64,000 nucleotides of DNA from Candidatus Villigracilis propinquus. GTDB lineage: Bacteria > Chloroflexota > Anaerolineae > Anaerolineales > Villigracilaceae. Each line of letters starts with the position of its first letter. Position 1 is the first letter of the stretch. The translations under genes were made by a program, and so were the position numbers. The notes beneath the pieces are model-generated. The model had not been told where the DNA came from and did not search any database. It saw only the letters and a program-made list of their open reading frames with translations. The DNA is taken from NCBI GenBank assembly GCA_016714565.1, contig JADKDM010000010.1, positions 1-64,000 on the forward strand. The letters are read 5' to 3'. Shown piece by piece: positions 1 through 7,340 of the stretch.

Positions 1-604
1 AAATTCTGCGGATCGACTGCGGTAATGGTGATGTTTCCGTTATTAATACACCGGCTCAAGTTTCCCCAAGTCGTGCAAGAAAGCGAAGCAGAACACCGTC
101 AGGAGAGCAAATACAATGGAGGAGGTGGAGGTTCGTCTGGTCGCAGCCGGGCAACTCCCTCGTTGCACACCGTTCCATATTGGTCGTACAGCAACGAATG
201 TCCCAGGGATTGGTAAAGGTTGGCGCTTCCTCCTATCGGAACCCATTTAAGGCGGGCCGGCTCACTACCCGCACTTGGCGGCGCGGTCTGCGGGAGACCT
301 CAGGCAAAATGGCAAGCACCAGTTTCGGAGCATCCGAAAAATTCCTGGAGCGAGTTCAATTTGACCATCAACAGGAGTCGGTTCCACGCCGTCCTCAATC
401 AGGAGCTTTGAAGCCAAAAAGCGGCCGCGATCAATATTGAAATAAAGACCTTGTATAGGTCAAAATTTTTTTATCGTTCCTTCATTTTCCCTTTTTCCGA
501 CCTTAAACCACATAAAATCTCAAACATGTTCAAAACTCTTTTTTTTTAGGTAAAGCGGATTAACAAGCAACTCGCCTGCTCCAGTTCATTAAGAGCTGCC
601 TCTT
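1..604. other. Left edge without a clear intact gene
   Basis: No convincing intact gene is visible. On the minus strand short coding-like pieces occur in different frames: a piece at about 43-246 with a hydrophobic stretch (residues IVFALLTVFCFAFL), followed in another frame at 1-60 by a piece reading GNITITAVDPQN, which could be the remains of a TadE-like minor pilin gene. About 456-604 is AT-rich and shows no gene. Because the window starts here, part of this may belong to genes continuing to the left. The pilin suggestion is a guess from position next to tad genes, not from a firm motif. Confidence 0.3.
233..455 (-). pseudogene. Possible frame-broken remnant of a small gene
   Basis: Read on the minus strand, two frames join to give a continuous, coding-like peptide of about 70 residues: one part ends ...DGQIELAPGI and the other continues FSDAPKLVLAILPEV... 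to a TAG at 233-235. The join falls at a T-run (A-run on the plus strand) near position 345, so a one-base indel would explain it. No start codon is obvious; the frame opens just after a TGA. I do not recognise the family. It lies downstream of the minus-strand tad operon and could be the tail of that unit. Confidence 0.25.
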
Positions 605-850
605 TCAAATTACGCCACCAATTAATTCACAGATGACCAAACAGTATTCTCGAAGAACTTCCACTTCGGATAAAGACACAAACCAATTGGTCAAGGAATC
701 CCGTATACAATTTCGGTCGGATCCTTGAATAGCCTGGCCGCTGGTGCATGGCCACTCCAGAAACAACTTCCGTCTACGAGGTTCCAGCATCTGCCAGGAA
801 GTAACGTAAGCCGCAAATGAAGCGGCGCGATTTTCGAATTGATCAGTCAT
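605..850 (-). CDS. Hypothetical protein, 81 aa
   Basis: Starts at an ATG 12 bases after the stop of the methyltransferase-like gene upstream, in keeping with the dense packing of this operon. The product begins MTDQFENRAASFAAY and has no membrane segment or motif that I recognise. The last third is hydrophobic and acidic (SEVEVLREYCLVICEL). Given the number of frame breaks in neighbouring genes the C-terminal part may not be in the native frame. It is the last candidate gene of the minus-strand tad cluster, with low confidence. Confidence 0.3.
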   Translation of the reverse strand: MTDQFENRAASFAAYVTSWQMLEPRRRKLFLEWPCTSGQAIQGSDRNCIRDSLTNWFVSLSEVEVLREYCLVICELIGGVI

Positions 851-862
851 TGTGAATACCTA

Positions 863-1243
863 TCACCACACACCGGGAATAAAACGCCAGCGGACAGATT
901 TTCGATACCACTCATAACTTGCAAGCACACGCTCCTCAGCGGAAATTCGAACCATGACCAGGCGCACGAACAATAGCAAGGCAAACCAGTTCCACGTATT
1001 ATTTGCTGAGATGCATAAGCCAAGCAGCGAAAGGATCTCGCCCAGATACATCGGATGGCGCACAAAACGATACGGTCCGCGCTCGACGATCCCGCGGTCT
1101 TCCAGGCGCGATGGAAGAATGGAATCAAGCGCGGTCAGCGACCACAAGGCCAATAGCAAACCAGGCAGTGAATAAAGAACATTCGCTCCATCCACCATGA
1201 ACGCAAGCGGAAGCAAAGCACACAACCAGGCGATCAAAGACAT
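863..1243 (-). CDS. Isoprenylcysteine carboxyl methyltransferase-like membrane methyltransferase
   Basis: 126-residue membrane protein of the ICMT/phospholipid methyltransferase (PEMT/NnrU-like) superfamily. The family's SAM-binding signature is visible as RFVRHPMYLGE around residues 60-70, and the C-terminal EE-x-L...YEWY pattern is present around residues 100-115. At least three hydrophobic segments surround them. Members transfer a methyl group from SAM to a lipid or a prenyl-cysteine at the membrane; the substrate here is unknown. The protein is short for the family (often 150-220 aa) and lacks the first helices. It sits at the downstream end of the tad operon, where modification of a pilus or membrane lipid is conceivable but unproven. 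Confidence 0.7.
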   Translation of the reverse strand: MSLIAWLCALLPLAFMVDGANVLYSLPGLLLALWSLTALDSILPSRLEDRGIVERGPYRFVRHPMYLGEILSLLGLCISANNTWNWFALLLFVRLVMVRISAEERVLASYEWYRKSVRWRFIPGVW

Positions 1244-1271
1244 CAGCGGATGACTGATCCGCTCGACAGGT

Positions 1272-1430
1272 TTATTGCATCACGGTCAAAAATGCAGCCA
1301 GCACAGATTGCAGTGCAAGCAGGATGGCGGCGATGTCTCCATCTGAAAATTGCTTTACGCGAATGATGAAAAGAAAAACAAAGAAGGCCGCGCCGAGCGC
1401 ATTTGTGATTTCCGAGAGGACGATATTCAT
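1272..1430 (-). CDS. Small membrane protein, 52 aa
   Basis: The ATG at 1430-1428 lies two bases after the TAA that ends the reconstructed tadC frame (1433-1435), so the two genes are tightly coupled. The product starts MNIVLSEITNALGAAF and has two hydrophobic stretches around residues 10-24 and 33-50 with a charged turn (RVKQFSDGD) between them, suggesting a two-pass membrane peptide. A longer reading beginning near 1535 is the shifted tail of tadC and is not the native start. Function unknown; placed inside the tad operon it may be an accessory of the pilus platform. Confidence 0.45.
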   Translation of the reverse strand: MNIVLSEITNALGAAFFVFLFIIRVKQFSDGDIAAILLALQSVLAAFLTVMQ

Positions 1431-1432
1431 AG

Positions 1433-2296
1433 TTAGAATGATTCGAATACGCTGACCATCAGCGGCACAAAGATGGCCAGCATGAAAGGCACGAAAGATG
1501 TAGAGCGAGATCGGGAACAAGAGTTTGTTGCTCAACTGCTCCGCAAGCAGGCGACATCCGACGGTATTCGCGTGCCAGTCCGCGCGACTTCTCCCATCTG
1601 GCGCGGACCCTCTGCCCCTTTGGTTGCAACCAGATCGATCTGGCGCGCAAAGGCTTCGAGGTGCGGCATACGATATTTAGTGAACTCTTCAACCAGCGCG
1701 CCATCCAATAGATCACGCGAGAAGATCAAGCGCCCGGCCTGTTGCGCGTTTTGAGTCACAAGTCGCAAAAGGTTGCCAACCGCTCCGGGCAAAGAGGCCG
1801 CGCGTCCCACAGCGGTTTCAGCAGAACTGCCCGCGCTCATCTCAGCCGCGATCAAAGCCGCCGCTTCGGGCAGGCTGCGCTTGACCATTTCGCGCACATC
1901 GTTCGCACGTCCGCGCAATTGCAGATACGGATAGTAGGCGGCCACCGCAACGCCAATCACAAAGGCGGGGCTGAGGGCATTGAAGATAAGCAGATAGGCA
2001 ATCCCGACCGAACCGAACAAGACTGACTTGCCCAGCACACTGCCCACCGTGCGTCCTTCGTACAAGCCGCCCAGCTGTGCCCACATCAGCTCGTGTTTCC
2101 AGGCGTCGAAGCTAAACCCGAGCTTGTCCACGATCGAATCTCCCACCCGATCCGTGACACCGCGTCGATCGGTGGATGCAAAGCGTTCAAGCCGCGCTGA
2201 TGCTGAGCTTCCGAATATGAAATCAAAGCTGCGCAGAAATTGATGGAAGAGAATCCCGATCAAGCCTGCCGCTAAAAATGGAATAATAGTTGTCAT
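1433..2296 (-). CDS. Tad/Flp pilus inner-membrane protein TadC (GspF-type), frame broken near the C terminus
   Basis: TadC-type GspF-domain protein of the pilus assembly platform. The ATG at 2296 is preferred because TGAGG lies five bases upstream. The N-terminal half has two membrane segments (about residues 4-20 and 75-115), followed by the cytoplasmic GspF helices (EMVKRSLPEAAALIAAEMS...). The intact frame stops at 1532, but the rest of a typical TadC continues in other frames: LAREYR, then DVA, then AEQLSNKLLFPISLYI, then a final membrane helix (VPFMLAIFVPLMVSVFESF) to the TAA at 1433. At least four frame changes fall within about 110 bases, one at a TTT. This is either a damaged gene or a poorly resolved assembly patch. 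It follows tadB by a short gap. Confidence 0.75.
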
Positions 2297-2361
2297 GAAA
2301 ACCTCATAGAAGTGGATAGGGGAAACCCTGCCCTCCTTCATCTTCACCTTCACTTTGCTTT

Positions 2362-3324
2362 TCAGACCGCGTTGTCAATAATGTTGCTGACCTGGCTGTG
2401 GCCGTATACGATCACCAAACAGATCAGTGCGTACAGAACTTGAACGAGAGGTGACTTAACGATATCCGCCATCGCTCCAGAGCGGCTCATGAAGGCGATC
2501 ATCACGAACGTCATCACGGTCAATATGTTGACTGTCCCTTGTGCGCTGCTCCCTTTGGCTCGCGCCAGCACGCGCGCATCCAATACTGATTCGAGATTGT
2601 CCGCAGCTGTGCCAAATGCTTTGGAATATCCCTCGCCGCCAGTTGTCCACATGCGTCCGATCAGATCCGCCGCAATCGAAAGCGAGGTTGAAATTCCCGC
2701 TGCGCTTTCACGGATCGCTTCAACGGCTCCGTGTCCTTCGGTGTGCATTCTCGCGGCAGTATCCAATGTCCACACGCGCAGTGGTCCGTCTGAGCGCAGG
2801 GTCTTCGCAACCGTCTCCAACGCGGAAGGCACATTCGGCGCGGCTTGGATGGTCGCGTTCAAACGCAATAACAACGACGGCAATTCAGCTTCCATATCGG
2901 TACGGGTTTTGTTCCATGCGCGCGCCACCCAGCCGTTGACAAAAATATATCCAGCCACGATCCCGATCAGGCTGGTGAAGAACGGCAATCCCACGATCAT
3001 CAAAATGAAAGTCATGCCTGCCCCGGCCACAATGCGCGCCATCATCATGTAGTACTCTTCGTTTTCCGCCGCGTCGATACCGATCTTTGTGAAGGCGATC
3101 CGCACGCGATGTTCAAAGCTGCCCACCGCCGCAGATGTTGTTTTGCCTCGTGCGCGGGATGTGCCCGCGAAGTTCTCGATGCGCGTGACTTGCGGTCTGC
3201 CGATGCGCGGCATGGTCAGTGTGCCGCTCAGACGCCAGACGATCCAGGCCAGCATGCCCGCACCGATAAAGGGCAGGAACATGGAGAGGGTCGGGGGAAT
3301 ATCAAATAAGTTTGTGTTGATCAT
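2362..3324 (-). CDS. Tad/Flp pilus inner-membrane protein TadB (GspF-type)
   Basis: 320-residue TadB-type GspF protein, the partner of TadC in the inner-membrane platform on which the TadA ATPase acts. The start at 3324 (MINTNLFDIPPTLSMF) is chosen because AAAGGAG lies seven bases upstream; the open frame runs further upstream without support. It has an N-terminal membrane helix (residues 14-30), two helices around 115-150, a cytoplasmic GspF region (ELPSLLLRLNATIQA...) and a C-terminal pair of helices (ILTVMTFVMIAF; VLYALICLVIVYG). The frame is intact. It lies between tadA and tadC, the usual order. Confidence 0.85.
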   Translation of the reverse strand: MINTNLFDIPPTLSMFLPFIGAGMLAWIVWRLSGTLTMPRIGRPQVTRIENFAGTSRARGKTTSAAVGSFEHRVRIAFTKIGIDAAENEEYYMMMARIVAGAGMTFILMIVGLPFFTSLIGIVAGYIFVNGWVARAWNKTRTDMEAELPSLLLRLNATIQAAPNVPSALETVAKTLRSDGPLRVWTLDTAARMHTEGHGAVEAIRESAAGISTSLSIAADLIGRMWTTGGEGYSKAFGTAADNLESVLDARVLARAKGSSAQGTVNILTVMTFVMIAFMSRSGAMADIVKSPLVQVLYALICLVIVYGHSQVSNIIDNAV

Positions 3325-3389
3325 TTGTAACTCCTTTCTTTTCTGCGCGTTCCAGTGGCGGCCGATTTCGGCTGTGCGTGTTGCCTTGT

Positions 3390-3461
3390 TCAAGTACAAA
3401 CCACCACGCCTAAAAACACGATCACAAATAGTGGCAAACTCTTGATGATCCAGACAGCCAT
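3390..3461 (-). CDS. Possible 23-residue membrane peptide between tadA and tadB
   Basis: A short ORF starts at ATG 3461-3459, ten bases after GGAGG. It encodes a peptide of 23 residues, MAVWIIKSLPLF followed by more hydrophobic residues, that is one potential transmembrane helix. It occupies the otherwise unexplained gap of about 190 bases between tadA and tadB. No homolog comes to mind. It could be a real small pilus accessory or a chance ORF. Confidence 0.35.
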   Translation of the reverse strand: MAVWIIKSLPLFVIVFLGVVVCT

Positions 3462-3516
3462 GCGAGACTGGCCTCCAGAACTTGTTGAACATCAAATGGA
3501 TTTATGGTGATCACAG

Positions 3517-4749
3517 TTACACTCTTCGCTCAATTGCAACGGGCAGCATTTCAGTGTCGCCTGGTTTATATAACTGGCGGAATTGCACATTGCCGCCTTT
3601 AAGTTCTTTTTCAACTTCCCAGACACCGATCATCGTGCGTCCGCCGCCAGACCAGCCCACCTGCACGATCAGATCGACAGCCTGTGTGATCATTTCTTTA
3701 GCGCCCTCGGCGCGCACACCTGAATCGTTAAACAATTTCAACGACATGCGCGAGATGGCCACTTGCGGTCCCTCGGCGTGGAATGTGGATAGACCGGCAT
3801 GATCGGACATCTGCGCATCGAGCAGCGCCTTGATGGCTTCACCGCTGCGCATCTCGCCCACGATCAACCACTTCGGTGACATCCGCATGGCGTCCCGTAC
3901 TGCCGCGTCCAGATCATATGGAACGATGCTTGAACCGACTTGCGCGGGACGCGCTTCGAGCGTGACCACATGCGGATGATCGAGCCAGATCTCTTCGGGA
4001 TCTTCGATCTTCACCACGCGTGCGTCTTTGGGAATCCCGTTGCACAATGCCGATAACAAGGTTGTCTTGCCAGAAGCAGTACCGCCGATCACGAGAATTC
4101 GCAGCGCCTTCGAGACCAGATCCACCAGGCTATAAATTACATTCGCAGGAGCGACCTTCCACTTGATCAGCAGTTCAGGCGGCACAGGCTTATCTTCAAA
4201 CAAGCGGATATTGATGCTGGGATAACCAAGTCCAGGCGCGACGACAGGATGAATGATCTTGATCCGCGCTCCGCCCGGCAATCCTTCCTGACGTGGAATC
4301 TTCGCATCCACCGATGGCGAGGCCTCGGTCACAGCTCGTCCCAGCGGAGCAAGCAATGTTTCGGTCGCGCGCCAGACATCGGTCAGCGTGGGTGTGACAG
4401 GCAGCTTCTCGAAGTTGCCCGCACCTTTGCGCTGCACCCAAACATCTCCATTGGGAGTGACAGCGATCTCGGATAGATTCGCATCGATGCGCAGGAGCGG
4501 TTCAAGAAATCCAAGACCTCCAACACGCGCGACTACATCGCGCGCGATCTCATGCACCTGGTCGGATGAGGCCTGCAATCCAAACTTTGAAACCACAGAC
4601 AGAACCAGCGGAACAACACGCCCGACTAATTTCTCGCGCTCTCCGCGCATTTCTGCCAGGGATAGTTTTTGAAGCTGACCAGCAACATCTTCGATGACGC
4701 GCGCGCGATCCGTGGCGCTGAATGGCGGTACGACAGAATCCCAACTCAT
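3517..4749 (-). CDS. Tad/Flp pilus assembly ATPase TadA (CpaF family)
   Basis: 410-residue secretion ATPase of the TadA/CpaF branch of the VirB11/GspE superfamily, which powers pilus assembly at the inner membrane. Visible: Walker A GGTASGKTT (about residues 222-230), an Asp box DPEEIW (about 250), Walker B-like WLIVGEMRSGEA (about 294-305) and the His-box region ending DHAGLSTFHAEG. The N-terminal domain carries the CpaF-type GGARIKIIHPVVAPG segment. Length is normal and the frame is intact. The start MSWDSVVPP lies two bases after the reconstructed stop of tadZ, indicating coupling. In this element the ATPase could serve a pilus used for attachment or for DNA transfer. Confidence 0.92.
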   Translation of the reverse strand: MSWDSVVPPFSATDRARVIEDVAGQLQKLSLAEMRGEREKLVGRVVPLVLSVVSKFGLQASSDQVHEIARDVVARVGGLGFLEPLLRIDANLSEIAVTPNGDVWVQRKGAGNFEKLPVTPTLTDVWRATETLLAPLGRAVTEASPSVDAKIPRQEGLPGGARIKIIHPVVAPGLGYPSINIRLFEDKPVPPELLIKWKVAPANVIYSLVDLVSKALRILVIGGTASGKTTLLSALCNGIPKDARVVKIEDPEEIWLDHPHVVTLEARPAQVGSSIVPYDLDAAVRDAMRMSPKWLIVGEMRSGEAIKALLDAQMSDHAGLSTFHAEGPQVAISRMSLKLFNDSGVRAEGAKEMITQAVDLIVQVGWSGGGRTMIGVWEVEKELKGGNVQFRQLYKPGDTEMLPVAIERRV

Positions 4750-4752
4750 CTC

Positions 4753-6073
4753 CTATTTCTTCGTCCTGATCTTCAAGGGACCAATTCGGAAAATGCCGTC
4801 ATTCTTTGCGGCCTCACCCACAGGCACAACCACACCTCCAAAGAGCATTTCAGACAAACGGTGAATCGGACGCGCAAAATCGTCAGACGCATCCAATGCA
4901 GAACGTCCGCTATCCTGCGCCAGTGAAACATCGATCGAGTGCGGGATGGTGGCCATGACCGGCGGGAAACCCACATTGAGATTCATCTTGCGACAGGCAG
5001 CATCTGCCGCGCCATGCCATTGATCGGCGGTCAACATGCCGTTGGCGCGTTGATTGAGCACCACGAAAATATTGCCCTGGCGTAATGCGATGCTGACCTG
5101 CGATCTTCTGTGTCACGGTCCGAAATGATTCAGCGGACATCCAAACATCCGAGACTGTGGGCCGCGCCACCATCAACCAGGTATTCGCGGCAGACAATGC
5201 GCGCGGCGTGACTCCGCCTGCTGCAGGTGTATCAAGGATGATGGCTGAGTAACCGCCATACGCGGCGGAAGTGACCAGCTCGTTGATCGAGCCGCTGGCC
5301 TCAGGCGGACGATCACCCTGCGACTCCGATAAGATGTCAGGGAAGCCAGCCAGCACATGCAGCTCACCCGCCATCTGAATACTGGAGCGCAAGCCTTCAT
5401 CGTTTGGATTTGAGATCCACGAGACAATATTGGGTTCTGGACGCAATCCCAATTGCAACGGGATCACATCTGGCGCGCCCAGTCCGATCAAAAGTGTTTT
5501 CAAGCCGCGCCGTGCAACCGCCTGCGCCAGTGAGATCGCGATCGTGGTGCGGCCTGTGCCGCCTGAGCGACTCCAGACCGTGACGATGCGCAGTCCGCCA
5601 GCGCCGCCTCCGCGCTGAGCTCCTCCCGACCATGCGGTGGGAGAGATGGCCGAGACGGTTCGTCTGAGCGCCAGGGCGTCCGCATACGCGCGCGTCATGA
5701 AGTCAGCGATGTTGACATCGCCAACAGAAACCGACTTCACAGATTGAATAGCCTTGAACTGTTCGATCAATTCAGTTCCCACTCCGCCAGGCACGATCAG
5801 GTAGACCGCGCCGCTGACGGAGGTCAATGCTTCGGTCAATGGCTGCGGTCCATCGAAGACGGTCGCATCCAACAAAATGATCTCTGGTGAAGATGCGAGC
5901 TTGGCGCGAAAATCCTGCGGGGTGTTGGCCATGGAAGTCACGCGAAAGCGTGTGTCCACTTGCAGGGCTTGATACCAGGCAGTGGTGCGTTCCATATCTT
6001 TGTGAGCCAGCAGCACACTGACAGGCGCATCCTGTCCGCCGCCTTGTGGGGATGGTTGATTAGTCCAGGCCAT
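4753..6073 (-). CDS. Tad pilus localisation ATPase TadZ/CpaE family, one frameshift
   Basis: CpaE/TadZ protein: an N-terminal atypical receiver-like domain (about residues 15-135) followed by a MinD/ParA-like P-loop ATPase that places the Tad machine in the cell. The deviant Walker A is RSGGTGRTTIA (about residue 175), with a switch-like LDTPAAGG near 290. From 6073 the frame runs intact to about 5098 and then shifts; the expected C-terminal region continues in another frame (VLNQRANGMLTADQW...MATIPHSIDVSLAQD...) to the stop at 4753. A single base gained near CAGG at about 5095-5100 would account for it. The two halves together give a normal-length CpaE. It overlaps tightly with cpaB upstream and tadA downstream. 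Confidence 0.8.
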
Positions 6074-7018
6074 TTAAGGAACCGTCACGGGTGCAGGAGC
6101 TGGCGCGACTGGTGTGGGCGGTGGCGGTGTTTTGGGAGCCAGGATCAAGTCAGGCAGCCAAAGTCCGGGCGATGTAAATTGTTCAGCGCCAGTCTGTGGC
6201 ATCAGGTACAGTGTGAAGGTTGCGCCATCAATGCCTGATAAGGCGGCCAATAATTCCAGAGCGTTCACAGAGCGTGTTTGAGAAATCCCGCCGCTGGAGC
6301 CAAAGTCATAGAAGATGGATTGCAGGTTTGTCGGAACCGCTAATAAGACTGTGCCTTCTTTTGCTCGTTCGTTGGTGTTGACTCCGCTCAAAGCGCCTTG
6401 AGGTGTTGCCTGCGAAACTACATTCGCATCCATGTTGGCGGCGAAGCGCGGGTCAATGAAAAGCACACGCAGTCCTTCGATGGTGGATTTTGAGAATGTG
6501 CCACTGCCAAGATATGCGCCGTTATCTGAATTGCTATGATCGGGCGGGGTCACACTTTCATTCCAGACATTGCCATTTGGATAGACACCATCGGCTGTGT
6601 ATGCGCTGCTGGTTGTTGAATTCGTATCCTGTTGTGGAATGGATGCGATCACACCCACCATCTGACCGGGCACAAGCAAACCCGCCACGCCGCTGGCATC
6701 GGTGACGTGCACAGCAATGGCGCGTTCATTCGCTTCGACTGCGATCAGGTTGCCGAGCTGTGAAGCACGGATGACATCGCCCTGACCGCGATCGATGCGC
6801 AGGGGCTGGCCGATCAACATGGCTTTATCGGTCAGCACATCCACGGCCAGAACATCATCAGGCACGGACATCAGTTCAATATCTGCTTCCTGCAATACAT
6901 GACCAGCGCGCAGATCAAATGCGGCTACGACCACCATGCGCGAAGGCGCGGGGCGTAACAGAACGAGGGCGATCACAAATACGATCGCGGCGATAACGAG
7001 AGGGAATACTTTCTTCAT
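6074..7018 (-). CDS. Flp pilus assembly protein CpaB/RcpC (SAF domain)
   Basis: 314-residue CpaB/RcpC-like protein: an N-terminal signal anchor (MKKVFPLVIAAIVFVIALVLL), then an SAF domain starting VVVAAFDLRAGHVLQEADIE (about residues 29-95), then the RcpC region beginning AIAVHVTDASGVAGLLVPGQ. It ends with a Pro/Ala-rich tail (PPPPTPVAPAPAP). Family members sit in the periplasm or outer face of the Tad machine. The stop abuts the tadZ start directly, so the genes are coupled. Frame intact. Confidence 0.85.
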   Translation of the reverse strand: MKKVFPLVIAAIVFVIALVLLRPAPSRMVVVAAFDLRAGHVLQEADIELMSVPDDVLAVDVLTDKAMLIGQPLRIDRGQGDVIRASQLGNLIAVEANERAIAVHVTDASGVAGLLVPGQMVGVIASIPQQDTNSTTSSAYTADGVYPNGNVWNESVTPPDHSNSDNGAYLGSGTFSKSTIEGLRVLFIDPRFAANMDANVVSQATPQGALSGVNTNERAKEGTVLLAVPTNLQSIFYDFGSSGGISQTRSVNALELLAALSGIDGATFTLYLMPQTGAEQFTSPGLWLPDLILAPKTPPPPTPVAPAPAPVTVP

Positions 7019-7035
7019 GGTTTACTCCTGGATTA

Positions 7036-7269
7036 TTATTTTTTCTTTTTCCCTGGCAGGATCAACGCCAGGGATTTGATGAAACTTGTTTCGGCAAACA
7101 TCCAATTCACAACGCGGTCTTCGCCTTCGGGATCCACTTCGACTTTCAGCACCAGACCAAGTATTGGGGCATCCCCAGTCTTGGCCAGTGCATTCTTCAG
7201 GCTTTCAACTGCCTTCGGACTATCGTTCTCGAAAAATACAATGTTGCCGTTCTTTGTTGCTTGCGTCAT
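7036..7269 (-). CDS. Hypothetical small protein, 77 aa
   Basis: A 77-residue soluble-looking protein (MTQATKNGNIVFFENDSP...) that ends in a lysine run (LILPGKKKK). It lies 17 bases upstream of cpaB in the same direction. I recognise no domain. Its position between the VirB4-like ATPase and cpaB suggests an accessory of the pilus/transfer apparatus. Confidence 0.6.
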   Translation of the reverse strand: MTQATKNGNIVFFENDSPKAVESLKNALAKTGDAPILGLVLKVEVDPEGEDRVVNWMFAETSFIKSLALILPGKKKK

Positions 7270-7340
7270 TTTCTGAACCTCAAATGATGAATGAGAAATT
7301 GAATTGACTGTTTTTCATTTTTGCTTCTACTTTTCACTTC

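Noticed and set aside
3325..3495. N-terminal extension of TadB
   Set aside because: AAAGGAG stands directly before the ATG at 3324, and the upstream residues are charged and unlike a TadB start; the extension also covers the small-peptide ORF.
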